In this document: positions 12,433 to 24,524 of the stretch, one piece after another
Layout: each line of letters starts with the position of its first letter
How positions within the stretch are numbered: position 1 is the stretch's first letter
DNA from: Trichosphaerium sp. ATCC 40318
Taxonomy: Eukaryota > Discosea > Flabellinia > Trichosidae
Assembly: GCA_038496445.1 (NCBI GenBank)
Contig: JALMLS010000612.1
Span: 1-64,000 of the forward strand
Length of the DNA: 64,000 nucleotides
Direction: 5' to 3'
Notes under the pieces: generated by a model
What the model was told of the DNA's origin: nothing
The model's input: only the letters and a program-made list of their open reading frames with translations
The model's database searches: none
Position numbers and translations under genes: made by a program

Positions 12433-14535
12433 ATGGAGAGCGTAGATGAAGTGCTAGATTACATACGAACTGCCAGTGGCGGCAGTTTCGAACTAAGTGA
12501 ACTTTGCTACCTATTTTGTTTTCTACTGTCGTATCCGCTCTCATTGATACACAGGTACGTCGTGAGACATAATTATTACGTAGTTGCCAATAGCGCTACC
12601 ATTTCTGTAAATCATACATAAGTGACGGTTTACAAATAGGCAAATACCTTCGACAACCATAAAACACCTATTCACTACTGTTTCTGGAGTTTCCTTCTTG
12701 ATGATTGTATTTGGCCCTTATCAATGGCTTCACCAGCTTGCATCATCAACAGGAGTGTACCTCGTACGTTTTCGACCTAAACGGAAATTCCATTAAAAAA
12801 AAAAATGCAGTGAAACTAAACAGCCCTCTGTAGATTATGTGGCTTCTTAGCAAGCGCTACGCACACCACATTGCAAACATATTTATTTGGGGTTATATTA
12901 TGGCTTTGCAAGGTTATAGAGTGCTCTATCTAGGCAGTGGACTCGATATTAGCAGTACATATTTTTTTTAAACTTCCCACATAAGAATTAGCGCTTTCAG
13001 AAAAGTCGTTATAACATACCTATGTACTGTATTCACCTAACATGTTTTGTCTGCAGTGATTCAAATGTTATTGACTCTAAGGTTGATGGCCTTTGCATGG
13101 AATGTGTATGATGGAGATCAGTTAAACAAGAACAAAGATATCCATCGTACGTCAAAATAGTCCTCTTTTGTTTTTCAAACTCACCCTTTTTTTTTTTTAG
13201 CGGACTTTAAACCAAACGCTGTTAGGAAAATGCCTTCTATTATAGAATTCTACGGGTTCTGCTTTTTGTTCACATCAGTATTGGCTGGACCTATCATTGA
13301 ATTTAACAAATACATGGCAATGACTGATTTATCTCTATATGACAACGCTGAGACGAAAGGTACCTGAGTAATATTTTCTTCTAGTAATAATCGATATGTC
13401 CAGGCAAAAATCCACCTGCATTGTTACCTTCACTTTCATGTGTACTACAAGCAATCGTTTGGATGAGTTTACATCTTGTATGGCTACAATTATTCCCGTG
13501 GAAGTGGGTTCTTCATGATGACTTTATTCAACATCCAAGCATTGCTTACAAATGGTTCTATACCTGGTTGGGTATGGTCGGTATTCGTTTTTATTACTAC
13601 TTTGCGTGGAAGATCTCTGAGGTACTACAAACAAAATACGCCATTTTCCTGACATTTCTGTCATTTATTTATGACATTTTTTTCTTTTTTTTTTTTCAAT
13701 TATTTATTATTTGTGTTTCAACTGTTGTAACTCAGGGCGCCAATGTGTTGATCGGATTGGGTTGGCAAAAGGACAAAGAAGGCGTTGTTAACTACAACGG
13801 TACCCAGAATATCAAGATAGTCATGTGGGAAACAGCACAAAGTATTCGTGATTTGGCTCTATCTTGGAATGTATCAGTTGCCACTAATTTGAGATTGTAT
13901 TGTTACTTGCGCGTCCCAGCAGGTACTCTTTATATAAACAACTTACTATTTAGATCCTTATTATTACACTCCTAGGTAAGAATGGGAGGCCAACAAACTT
14001 TGCCTTGTATGCTACAAACGTATTGAGTGCATTATGGCATGGCCTATACCCAGGCACGTAATTATAAAATGTTGATAATTTTTTTTTGAATTTTGTTGGC
14101 GCTCTTTTACCGTCGTTGTGGCTCTTTTAACCAAAGATGGATTTTTTTTTTCACTAAATATTGTATGTTGTAGGTTATTTATTCGCCTTTTTCTTCTTCG
14201 CACTTTGCACTGATATTGGTCGACGTTTCCGTAAACGATTCCGTCCTTACTTTGTCTATAATTCTGGGGACAAGAAAAAAGAGCGTCCACGTGAGCCTTG
14301 GAAGACGTTGTACAACTTGTTTGGCATCTTTGTCACTCACGCAATCTTGCACTACAACTTTATGCCATTTGCTTTGCTGAACTGGGCTGACATTTACCAT
14401 TTTTACAACGACGGATTACACTGGGCTGGACATATTATTATGCTTACCACATTGTTTACGCTTATTCTATTGGATACAGTGTGCCCTGTAAGGAAGCCAC
14501 GTCGTGCCAGCGATAAAACCCAAAAAAAAGAGTAA
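12433..14535 (+). CDS. MBOAT family lysophospholipid acyltransferase
   Basis: Multi-pass ER enzyme that re-acylates lysophospholipids (Lands cycle; ALE1/LPCAT/MBOAT1-2 type). At least eight exons. Visible blocks are an N-terminal hydrophobic region, WNVSVATNLRLYCYLRV (family W.VS....R.Y.Y.R), then TNFALYATNVLSALWHGLYPGY with the catalytic His of the WHG.YPGY box. Further membrane segments follow, and a lysine-rich C-terminus ends QKKE, compatible with ER retrieval. The expected conserved Asn/His pair is present. Which lysolipid it uses cannot be told. The start is the first ATG downstream of the GC-rich gap. Confidence 0.88.
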
Positions 14536-14723
14536 AAAAAATATTACACTGGTTGGGAGGCAATGCCTTCGACCGTTTTTGGTTCCACCAGAAAAAAAAA
14601 TCATGGGTTAATGTTTTATTCGTTACACTTCCTGAACAATCTTGACTGGGATTGCTCCTGCGTTATTCAACAAGTTTGTTTTGTTTGAATTACGCAAGCA
14701 CTCGGCTTGTAGAAGGTTACAAA

Positions 14724-15359
14724 ATGGTTTGTACAGTTGCTGTTTTTAAAAATCGCTAAACTGATGTAGATTCAGTATTTTATTGTACAAAACCGCCAAG
14801 GTAAGACGCGTATGGCGAAATGGTACTCGTCGTACAACGACGATGAAAAACAAAGGCTTATTACGGATATACACCGCGCCGTTACCTCCAGAGACAGCAA
14901 ATTCACTAATTTTGTGGAGGTGCGTCATTGTGTGGCATGTTTTAGATAACCAACAGTACCAATTGTAGTTTAGACGCCATAAACTCGTGTACAGACGCTA
15001 TGCAGGATTATATTTTTGCTTAGTAATCGAATTGACAGACAATGAGCTTGCAGCACTTGAAAGCATTCATCTATTTGTAGAGATACTTGACTTGTACTTT
15101 CGTAATGTCTGCGAGTTGGACTTGGTCTTTAATTTTTGGAAGGTAGGTGTTTGTCACTGGACTGTAGCTCCTCCAAGATTCAAAAAAAAAAAAAAAAACG
15201 CAACATGTCGTGTTTTTTTCTGCAACAACAAGACGGAGTTTCTCTTATCGGCTTTAGGTTTTCGCCATACTGGATGAGGTGTTTCTTGCTGGTGAAATTG
15301 TAGAGACATCTAAGCAAGCAGTACTTGACAGGATGAAACAGATTGACAAGCAGGAGTGA
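14724..15359 (+). CDS. AP2S1: AP-2 clathrin adaptor complex sigma subunit
   Basis: Small subunit of the plasma-membrane AP-2 adaptor, which binds acidic dileucine sorting signals. About 141 residues, the expected size: [86 protein letters not shown]-2 rather than AP-1 is favoured by the FTNFVEFR and [10 protein letters not shown] blocks. Exon 1 consists only of the ATG (14724-14726). A GTTTGT intron (14727-14769) then delivers the ATT of codon 2. Further introns follow VE and FWK. Confidence 0.93.
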
Positions 15360-15673
15360 CAGCCAAAACAAAGTCACAAACACCATATTTGGCGTTTTCA
15401 ATTGTAACAGTATTAAAAAACTCAAAACAAATCAAGGATATGTATGTTGCAACGTAACAATCACTTTCTCCGCGTTCTGGACTTTTTTGGACTTTATCTT
15501 TATTTGTTGTGAGCAACTCCGAGGCCTTCTAAAACAAATCACAGGTCTTTGTATATGGCATAAAATCTTGTGGTTAGAGTTATTTTGGCAGACAGTCAAG
15601 TCTTTGCGTACGCAAAACACATATAATTAAAACTCTAAAAACAAAGGGTAGATAAACGAAGAAAACAGCGTTA
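15360..15673. other. Intergenic gap, no gene recognised
   Basis: AT-rich spacer between AP-2 sigma and the basic nuclear protein. Only short overlapping ORFs without splice-supported continuity. One TTTGGCG box lies near 15390. Confidence 0.5.
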
Positions 15674-17143
15674 ATGGAGCTAAATATACGCGAAGTAGAT
15701 GTGTTAACTTCCTTGGTTCCAAAAACTGGCAAGGCGCCGTGGTTTACGTCTAGGGAACTGAGGAGAGTAGGATTCATAACTACGACGCTAAAACGGTTTG
15801 TTGTGTTGTACAGCTATTTCAAACGGCTTACGTTTCCTCAGAAGCTACTCTTCATCGAGTATATTAAACCTGATGGTTATTCGAGCAATAGACAGGTGGA
15901 GAAGCGAGGTATGTTTAAAATTCTTGATATGGAATTCAGCCTTTATTTGCGATATTCTGTACACGTACTGTTTCAATATGTCCACAACAAACAACAACAA
16001 AGCCAAAAACCAACACCTTTTTTTTTTTTTGGAGGTAGAAAATTCAAGCCACTTACTCCTTTCAGGAGAGATGCTACAATTACGCTACTTTGAATAAACT
16101 AGAGTGGCATTGGGGTATGGCGCCACGCAGTGAAAGTTTTGAAATAGACGGCGTCTTGAGGCGAGGAAGCCACAGAAGGAGTGTCTTTTTATCGCCGCGG
16201 TCTCTGCAAAAGCTTACAGGCAATTCAAGGACATCAACGCCCACAAGAACTCCAAGAAAATCCAAAAATACCAAATCCAATGATGCTCCAAGATCGCTTA
16301 CACGCGTACACCAAAAGTCTTCAACCCAGAGAGTTTATTTGCAAAGTGGATTTAGGTCATCGTCATCTCCTTCTATGTTTGCAAAGCAGGTTTGTGTTTC
16401 AAATATTCAGTTTTATTGCAGACCTCGTTGCTGACTTGTGGTGTGAAGGATAGCCCTGGTATGCGAAAGCAACAGTCGGCAAGGAAACAGCAAATTACAA
16501 CAAAGAAGTCTTTTAGAGACCCTTCAAAGCGTACTAAGAGACGCAGTTCTAAGAGACGACGAGGTAATTCGCAACCAGAGAGGATGCAACCTCCACATAC
16601 TGGTAAAGCAGATAGTACAAACGCTAGACGTCAAGGTGTTGGTATACCTATTACGTCCACACGTGGACTCAGCACGAATTCATCATCAAGTGCTTTGGGT
16701 AGGTCTTCTTCTCCAAGTGCTAGAGCACGAGGTGGTAGACCATCACCTGAACTACTTCACCAGCTGTTAGAAATCGGGTATGTGGAATGCTTGGCTGTTT
16801 TTTTTTAGAAAATACTCTTAATTACACAAGTGGTAATACAACACCAAAATTTCTTGCTTACACTGTGTCTCTAGGAAACATAAAATAAAGAATCGACATC
16901 GCCGATCGCACAGTGTGTCTCTTGGAGTACGCGCAGGCGAATCAGCTAGTACGTGTTTACTTGAGCTACATTTGGATATCTTTGTCTTTTTTTTGCTGAC
17001 TGCTTTCTCTAGATGCAAATCTTAATAACCAAGAACGCTCTTCTAGTGTTAAGACTAAACGAAAAAGATCAGCGTTGGTATCAGTATTTTCCCATCGGTC
17101 TTCAAAGCAAACTAAAGCAAAAAAAAAAGAGAACAGTAAATAG
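15674..17143 (+). CDS. Unrecognised basic, Ser/Arg-rich nuclear-type protein
   Basis: The first exon encodes a compact, probably folded region (WFTSRELRRVGF, FPQKLLFIEYIKPDGY). It continues after an intron with a GTGGAG donor at 15895 into NYATLNKLEWHWG. The rest, from about 16140, is low complexity: TPTRTPRKSKN, KRTKRRSSKRRRGN, SSSPSARARGGR and a final TKAKKKENSK. Introns: GTTTGT near 16390, GTATGT near 16778, GTACGT near 16949. The composition suggests a nucleic-acid or chromatin-associated protein. I do not recognise the N-terminal fold. Start chosen as the first ATG of the long exon. Confidence 0.6.
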
Positions 17144-17464
17144 GAAAAAATAATAGGAAACTTTCCCGTATGGGAGGATTAGGTCTGCCGATATAATAGG
17201 CAGTGTTGTACAATAGGAGCGCTAGTAGTATGCGCATTTTAAAAGGCAAAAAAAAAACACTACTAAACTTGTAATAAATTATCATAAACGCGGTCAATAA
17301 CCAAATTTTTGTTGTTTGGTTATTCCTTGCATGGCTGTGAAAATTGATCTACTTTATATATTATCAAGGAGTGCAATACTTATTGATTTGTGCCATTTTG
17401 GGAAGAAAACACGTGACGGTTTTCTTTAAATAAGATACTATTTTGGCGTATTTCATGAAATTTA
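17144..17464. other. Intergenic gap between convergent genes
   Basis: AT-rich 3'-flank of two convergent genes. It contains a CACGTG at 17410. No ORF, tRNA or repeat is convincing. Confidence 0.5.
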
Positions 17465-19215
17465 TTAGTCCACCCGTTCGTATCCTGTGCCTCGTTTTCT
17501 GAACATAAAAAATACAATGGCAGCTGCTAATCCGCCTGCTGCCATCACAATAGCAATGATTATACCAGCAATGGCACTTCCACTAATACCTGTAACAAAA
17601 AGGGTCAGTCAATGAGCTTTTTCTTGTTTTTTTGTGTTTACCCGAACTCTTTGCAGTAGGGGCTGCTGGCACTGGCACGGGTTGTGGCGGAGCTACTGGA
17701 GCTTTAGGAGCCATTGTAGGAGTTACTGGCATCGTTGGTACTATAGGAGCTACTGGAGCTTTAGGGGCCATTGTAGGAGTCACTGGCATTGTTGGTGCTG
17801 TAGGAGCTACTGGAGCTTTAGGAGCCATTGTAGGAGTTACTGGCATCGTTGGTACTGTAGGAGCCACTGGAGTTATTGTAGGAGCCATTGTGGGAGTTAA
17901 TGTGGTAGGCATCGTTGGAGCTGAAGGACCCATTGTAGGCTGTACTGGTGCAACAGGCTGTGTAGGTGTTATTGAAGGTTGTGTAGGAGAGACTGGAGAT
18001 ACAGGTGTTGCAGGAGCGACAGGTTGCTCTGTAGGCGTCACGGGTTGTTGTGTAGGTGTTACAGGGGCAACTGGCTGCTCGGTTGGCGTCACAGGTTGTT
18101 CAGTTGGTGTCACCGGTTGTTCAGTTGGTGTTACAGGTTGCTCTGTTGGTGTCACAGGCTGTTCAGTTGGTGCCACAGGTTGTTCTGTAGGTGTAACAGG
18201 TTGTTCTGTAGGTGCAACAGGTTGTTCAGTTGGCGTCACGGGTTGTTGTGTTGGTGTTACAGGTTGTTCTGTGGGTGTCACAGGTTGTTCTGTTGGTGTT
18301 ACAGGTTGCTCTGTAGGCGTCACAGGTTGTTCAGTAGGTGTCACAGGTTGTTCAGTAGGTGTCACAGGTTGTTCAGTTGGTGTTACAGGTTGCTCTGTTG
18401 GTGTCACAGGCTGTTCAGTTGGTGCCACAGGTTGTTCTGTAGGTGTCACAGGCTGCTCTGTTGGCGTCACAGGTTGTTCAGTTGGTGCTACAGGTTGTTC
18501 AGTTGGTGTCACAGGTTGTTCAGTTGGTGTTACAGGTTGTTCTGTAGGTGTTACAGGTTGTTCAGTTGGCGTCACAGGTTGTTCAGTTGGTGTCACTGGT
18601 TGTTCAGTAGGTGTCACTGGTTGTTCAGTTGGCGTCACGGGTTGTTCTGTAGGCGTTACGGGTTGTTGTGTTGGAGTTACCGGTGCTGTAGTCGGCGTTA
18701 TAGGTGCAATAGGGGCAACCGGTGCAACAGGCGCAAAGGGTGCAGTTGGCGCAACAGGCACAATAGGCGCAACCGGCGCAATGGGAGCAGTAGGCGCAAC
18801 AGGAGCAGTAGGCGCAACAGGAGCGGTAGGCGCAACAGGAGCAGTAGGCGCAACAGGCACAATAGGCGCAACAGGTGCAGTAGGTGCTATAGGCTAAAGT
18901 AGTGTAAGAATCACGTGAGAAATAAAAATTCCAAAAACTGTTTGGGTTTTTCCAAAACAAATTTTCCTGAATATTTGTGCAAACGCGCCAAATTTTAACG
19001 TTCCATACGTGTAGCATGCGATCACTAGCGAGTGATCCCTTTTAAGCGACGGCGAAAAATAAATAAACCCAGAAAAAGTTGTATGGACTGTGGGCGAGCG
19101 CGAGGGTAGCGCAAAAAAGTTTTTTAAGTAATGTGTAGCTGTGTACCTGAGAGTGGCACGTGATTAAGAAAGTTAGCAGAAACGTAATGGCCAACTGGAA
19201 TGCATTAAATGACAT
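17465..19215 (-). CDS. Mucin-like type I membrane surface protein with PVTPTEQ heptads
   Basis: Three exons (19215-19147, 18893-17642, 17589-17465) give 481 residues. Exon 1 encodes a textbook signal peptide ([16 protein letters not shown]...SQ, 23 residues). Exon 2 starts with A-P-T/V-A-P triplets, runs through about 29 heptads P-V-[TA]-P-T-[EQ]-Q, and ends with looser P/T/M/A-rich repeats. Exon 3 encodes a stalk and one membrane segment ([13 protein letters not shown]...), followed by a short basic tail [12 protein letters not shown]. Dense Thr/Pro without Cys suggests heavy O-glycosylation and an extended cell-surface stalk. The 253-nt first intron is long for this window. An opposite-strand ORF of 421 codons is only a shadow of the repeats. 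Confidence 0.85.
18030..18690. repeat. 21-bp coding minisatellite (PVTPTEQ units)
   Basis: About 29 tandem 21-bp units inside exon 2 of the mucin-like gene. Units vary at third positions and at a few first positions (TEQ/TQQ, VTP/VAP), so the array is not freshly homogenised. Unit number is likely polymorphic between strains. Confidence 0.9.
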
Positions 19216-19664
19216 TTACAATATGATACGCCAAAGGGGGTAATGGGGAACTGTTTCGTGTGGGTGTTAGGTCAAGAGTTGGTGTAGTACGAAGAAATTC
19301 GCCAGAACCATGTCTTGTGTTAAACAAGTTTAAATTGTCATTAACGTAGTGCACTTTATCAATGCTTGAGCATCCTTCTATCCTTGCTTACGACAATCAA
19401 GTTTGACGCTCTCTATGGTAAAAAGAGTCATGTCGTTTTATGTAACGCCGTAGATGACCTACGGCAGCGGTAGTAAGCTGAAAACAATTGTTTATTCGCC
19501 ACCTTTTCAACCAACATTTCTGGATACAAACATTTATTGTACAATTTTTTTTAGAGATGCTAATGAACAAAAGAAAGTATTTTTATGATCGTGCAGTCAT
19601 GTTGCGTTCACACTTAGCTGTCCTGCGCTCATTATACGCAACTTTTGTGTCCCTGACAATAGCA
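19216..19664. other. Gap with one possible short plus-strand ORF
   Basis: Lies between the start of the mucin-like gene and the 3' end of the nuclease-repeat gene. An ATG at 19454 opens a short frame (MTYGSGSKLKTIVYSPPFQP...) of about 44 codons. No splice partner or family is recognised. Otherwise nothing seen. Confidence 0.25.
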
Positions 19665-21950
19665 TTAGTAGGATAAGATATTTGTTAAACTGGTACCCAT
19701 TTGTCTAGGTGCATTAATCGGTATATGGCCTGTTAGTATCGTAGCACCGTATCCAATAGGAAGATCCACTTGTGGTTTATAATACATTATTGTTGCTGCC
19801 AGTGAGTCAATACATCTATCCCACCAGTATGGTATAGGCACAATACATATGCCTAAAAGAGGGACAATGACAAAATGTCGGTTGTATACTGTATCCGTAT
19901 GTACCTAGCTCTTGACATTGACGTGATTTCTCTTCGTCTCGTATTGTGTAGGTCATGGCTACACCTGTCGCAGCATGGTTGTCGTAGTAATGGTGTTCAC
20001 CTAATTCAATGTTAGTGAAAAAAAAGAGAGGGGTGTTTGCCTTGGTATTCTATTGCCAGGTCCAAGGCTGGTATATACGCATCTACGCTTAGAGTGTGAC
20101 CTGATGAGTACCGACTATCAAGGTTGTGTTCTTCGTTGATTTCTAATAGAGGAAAGAGCTGAGCAAGAAGGTCTAATAGAACCCTTTGTACAGCACGCTT
20201 CTTGACATAACCAAAATGTTGCCACACCCAAGGTACCTCTGGATAGAGATGTGATAAGGCGTAGGGGAAGAAAGGCACTACGCCCCAGCCACCGCCTTTC
20301 AGAAGTTGATCTTTTGAGACTCGATACCTACAGGGGTTTAGTCTCATTGGCTAAGGAAACGGTGTTCTATACCATTTATCCGGCTGGTTCAAATTGTATT
20401 TCTCTTTCAGCTTCTTCAAGAAAGTCACTTGTGTTTGTTTTTGAGACCACGATGCTATAACTTCTGATTTTCTTTAAATAGGCGGGTGAGCGATAGATCT
20501 CATAAAAGCAACAGGGATATGTACTTAAAATTATCTTTATTCCATTTGAAGGAAGGGTATATCGCTGCCAATGCTTTGGTATAAGATCTATCGTACCTAA
20601 AGGTAAGTTAGGTTGTCACAGGAGTTGTAAGAGGGGAAACCCTGAATTACTACAAATCACGTGCATTGTTGATATGATCTGTCCTGCGCCTGATTCCCAT
20701 ACTTTTTTACTTGAAATATAGTACCAGTCGTCGATTGACTTGACGGACAAAGCTTCACCTACATCATCAAATCTCCCACGCTGATTATATAAATCTTGCC
20801 AAGCACCTGTTGGCGCTCCCCTTGACTCAGAGGTAAGACGAGGTTGTACAAGACTATGTTAATACTATACCTGAAGCGCCAAGGCTTCCAATCGTACTGA
20901 GGGAAGATACTACGAAGAATATTGGCCACAGAACCGTGTCTATATATGTTAGTGTTGGGACGAAACTATTGAAGGTAAGATTCAGAAGCCATACAGAGCG
21001 AGTATACGTCCAGCTATATACTGCAGGTCGTCGTTTACAATGTTATACCAATCATCAAGTATCTTCAATTGGTATTTATCTGCTATATTTAGCATTCTAT
21101 CTCTCTGGTTGTCAAGGCTTTGCCAATAGTTTACGGGAACATCACTTTTAGTTGGATTAGCAAAAACCAAATTCGTACTACAACACTTACGCCAGTAGTT
21201 GTGCATCCCAATCATTATGCGGATATACAGCCACAAGTGCACGCCAAATGGATCTCTTGTAGCTATCAGAGAAATCAACATAAGAGACAAAAGTCTTTCG
21301 TTTCGCACAGATCCATAATGTTAGAGCAACCAAAGTTGTCAAAGTCTACGCCATTAACATCATACCAATCATCCAAAACAAAAACGTCTAGGTACTCAGC
21401 TGCCTCATCGAACACTCTCCTTTGATTGCGAACATCCTGCCAGTATCCTTGTGACACGCTTCTATAAAATTAAAAAAAGTTAGAGATAGGCATACTCTTT
21501 CTGGAGTCACGTGACATATTTTTTTTTTCCGCAAAGTTGGAACTAACATGTAAAATAAACGTGACTTACACAAATTGCCACGGGATCCACTTGTGTTCTG
21601 GAAACACACCCTGCATTATGCTGCCAACAGACCAATTGTATCTATAATTTAAAGTGAGCAGTGTTGGCAAAGTCAAAAGACCTACCTGTCGGCGATTCCT
21701 TTCGCCCCATAGCGATATAGCGATTTCAGTTGTACTTTATACCAATCATCCATTATTTTGAGGCCAAGGCTCTTTGCTACTGACTGCATTTTCTCTTGTT
21801 GATTCTTTATACTGTTCCAGTAGCCATAAGGAGCAGAACTAAGGCAAAGATATTGGTATTGGAGTTATAAAACCGTTAAAAGGATGTCGTACTACAAAAT
21901 ACTCGGATAGTTCACGCTTGGACGTGATTTTAGCGGTTCTACGTGTTATT
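19665..21950 (-). CDS. GYW/DWY-repeat protein with C-terminal PD-(D/E)XK-like nuclease domain (paralogue A)
   Basis: Repeated units of about 60-65 residues are spread over many short exons. Each pairs a GYW....NQR segment with a DDWY.V segment and a YP...W block, for example APYGYWNSIKNQQ, DDWYKV, FPEHKWIPWQF, then QGYWQDVRNQRR, DDWYDV, YPHNDWDAQ. Four to five units precede a C-terminal domain with KRAVQRVLLDLLAQLFP, then VDAYIPALDLAIEYQG, HHYYD, RDEEKSRQCQELGI and VPIPYWWD. The D...E-Y-Q-G plus R..EK pattern resembles Vsr/DUF559-like PD-(D/E)XK nucleases. Stop at 19665-19667. The 5' exon is unresolved, so the start is approximate. A paralogue lies at 35.4-37.9 kb. Function unknown. Confidence 0.7.
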
Positions 21951-22345
21951 AGGTGCGTCCCAGCGGTTATTTATGTATGTACTTGATTTTCTAATCTTTT
22001 TAGTCCGTGCATACGCTCTACGATATTCCTGCGCGTATCTACGCATGTACGTAGAGTTTTACACCGTAATAAGACTATTAAAGCCAGATACGCTTGAAAC
22101 GTCACCAGTAAGTATTTTTTATGTGTACATCCATGTTATACGTCAAAATACCCAGTGGCGTTTGTTCCAACCTTAACCTTTTTTATTCAATTACTTTCTC
22201 GTAGGCATCTTTGCAGAAATAACTTTTTTTTTTGTTTGTTTGCGTAGCTGTAAGCTGCGTCACGACACTAGTATGCTAGCCTCGAAAGATAAAAATGTTG
22301 GTGAATCTTGACCAATGTCTAACAATTCCTGACATTACTAAATGT
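21951..22345. other. Gap with uncertain plus-strand exons
   Basis: A plus-strand stretch at about 22008-22110 (RAYALRYSCAYLRMYVEFYTVIRLL...) has splice-like flanks (TTTTTAG before, GTAAGT after, CGTAG at about 22203). It could be a small gene on the opposite strand of the paralogue A promoter. No start codon fits cleanly and no family is recognised. Confidence 0.25.
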
Positions 22346-23336
22346 TTATTGCGTAATACTGTTGTGATTATGCAACAATCGAGTGAAATATTGTCTGAGT
22401 GCTTTTTTAGACTCATCGCACATTGCTCGCTTTCTAGGTTGCCACGTGGTCAGTATAAAGTAGTTCTCTTCGTGAATCCTGTCATCAAGCTCAGTTATAA
22501 CTTTACTTTTCATCTTTGGGGGGATGGTATCGAGCCCGGTTACAACTACTAGTGGGTGGTATCCTAATAATTCACGTTAAGGATCAGAAATGCACATGAA
22601 TTTTTATTACTTTCAAGCCGGCGTATCATGTTTGATAAATTCACAATAAATCCTACTGCCTCTGGCACTATCACGAGTTTGCGTTCAGAAGGGTACAGCC
22701 ATTGAAAACCCCACGTTGCTGGAATTCTACAAAATCTGTTAACAACCCAACCAGAGTGTAGTTAAACAAGACGTACTCCATATCCTTTAAAAGCTCAGAC
22801 GCGCTGATAACGATAGTCACCATATCTATTTTATTATCCGGAACTACGTATTGGTTTAATTTTTCTGTAATGTGCTCTTGTTTTAGATCAACTTCCTGAG
22901 AGGCAGATTAAAAACAAAAACCGTTGGTGAACTTTTGGACTCACTACTTCAAACCCTTTTAACAGACTTCTAACGATTAGGTTTTTGTCTTGGGAGAGTT
23001 TGGAAGAAAAACGATAACCAGTTGTATCAAAAATTGACAATTGCTTTACAGCAAATTTGCTGTGACTAGTTTCGCACGTAATAGGGCTACCATCAACTCT
23101 AAAAACCTAAAAGCTATTTTGAGTATTATTGGACTTCACAGTTCCTGTACCTTTTTTTTTTCGTAAAAGGCAGTTCCTTCAGCCACAGTTCTGCCAGTGA
23201 GTGCTATAGTCTGGTCGCCATCACAAAACTCTTTGAATATACTGTTTATTAGAGATGACTTGCCACTGTGTGGTCTCCCCAATAGCATTAGGTTAAGGTT
23301 TGTATGCTCTACAACTTTTCGTTTATCTTCTGCCAT
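22346..23336 (-). CDS. P-loop GTPase, IFI44/AIG1-like
   Basis: Exon 1 encodes LNLMLLGRPHSGKSSLINSI with a clean Walker A (GRPHSGKSS). The next exon has IFDTTGYRF (G3-like, DxxG). Later come VVVTGLD (G4-like T.LD) and a WLYPSER...VPEAVGFIVNL stretch. The order and spacing are those of IFI44/AIG1-type GTPases, which act in stress or immune contexts in animals; substrate and partners are unknown here. The final exon ends at a TAA at 22346-22348. The gene diverges from the tail-anchored paralogue at 23451. The 114-bp gap holds a GTCACGTGAT palindrome at 23341. Confidence 0.6.
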
Positions 23337-23450
23337 GTTGTGTCACGTGATATTTTTTTCAACTTATTTACTACAATTGACCAAAATTGTAGAATAGTAA
23401 ACCAAAGCAAACCAAGACGAGTTCCTAACTTGTTGGCACGCCAAATTATC

Positions 23451-24238
23451 ATGAGAGCTAGTAAACGGATTTTTATCGCGTCTTCGTTTGAAAATGTTTT
23501 TAACGATCTCGTTGAAGTACGTACGCCTTTATGACCTTCTTTGTTCTCTATCCCTTCTGTTTTTTTATGTTTGTACAGTATGTAGACAAGAAAAAGTATC
23601 ATGTAGCAAAAGAACCTTCGTATGACAACGCATTCAACCTCTTCGTGTTTGTGGTTAGAACAGATTTTCCAATGACGATTAAACTGTTCAGCAATGAGAA
23701 AGACAGTTATTTTTCGGACGAAATGAAAATCTTAAACACATTACCAAGTATGTCTTTATTGTCGAGTGCAACACATGTTAAGGAATTTGCAAATAGAACC
23801 TCTTTCAAAGGACAAATTTCGATTGGTATTTTTAGCAAGTGACAAGGGCGCAGACACCAAATTGAGGCAGTCTTCCTTTCTAAAGGAGATCAAGTGCGAT
23901 TTTTAAGCTTACCTTCACCATTGTTGTTTACTTTTGACCCTAGAACGCGGTTTCCTTTCCTTAATGAGTTTAAAGATGTGCGCATATGTAATTCCAGAGG
24001 GTTTACGAATTTGTATAGAAAGAAGATACCTTCAGAGCTCAGGATCAAGTGCGTAGAAACGGGACTTTTGAATTTACTTTTACAATTCATGTATCTTCGG
24101 TTGCTTTGGTTAATATGCTGTATCTTTGTATCTATCCCTATGTTATTTGGTCTTCGTTTAAAAAGTCTACAAGAACTAGGAGTGTCATCTGATTTGGAAC
24201 AAAACAAACACAGTACCACCCAAAATATAGATGTTTAA
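23451..24238 (+). CDS. Tail-anchored-type membrane protein, tandem paralogue 1
   Basis: I do not recognise the family. Exons read MRASKRIFIASSFENVFNDL, then VAKEPSYDNAFNLFVF, a join across a 49-nt intron (GTATGT to AATAG) into KDKFRLVFLASDKGAD, and a join across a GTGCGA intron into the last exon. The last exon has a strongly hydrophobic segment (LLNLLLQFMYLRLLWLICC...) and a polar tail rich in Ser, Gln and Thr. Without the 49-nt intron the frame appears broken by a TGA at 23840. With it the protein aligns block for block to the gene at 24525 (KFRLVFLASDK vers KFRLVLYATDE). The architecture suggests a cytosolic domain anchored near the C-terminus. Confidence 0.65.
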
Positions 24239-24524
24239 TCTATGATTGCCTAAATCTTTTTTTTCTTATCTCCAAAAACAAATCCTAACGCCTAAAAAAC
24301 AGTTAAAAAGCCTTCAAAACCGATCCACACCTGCTTTCATTCAAGGTGAATTTTGTTACCTTTCCGGAAAGTATACATTATCTTTAACGCCACCTAATAC
24401 CGGTATTACAAAAATTCCCTGCGTTGGTTATGTTGTTTGACATTTCATGTTGTGTAAACACTAAACAAGATAAGCTAGCGAAAAAAAAGTCAGTTTCAGT
24501 TCTGTTAACTTTGTAAGCTCACTA

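Noticed and set aside
18030-18690. Regular 21-bp repeats as a CRISPR-like array
   Set aside because: No unique spacers; units are tandem and in coding phase within a eukaryotic gene.
17632-18897. 421-codon plus-strand ORF rich in GCSVGVT repeats
   Set aside because: Exact antisense shadow of the PVTPTEQ minisatellite. The minus-strand gene has signal peptide, membrane anchor and splice sites; the plus frame has none.
23820-23900. Frameshift or premature stop in tandem paralogue 1
   Set aside because: A 49-nt intron with GTATGT donor and AATAG acceptor restores a frame that aligns with paralogue 2.
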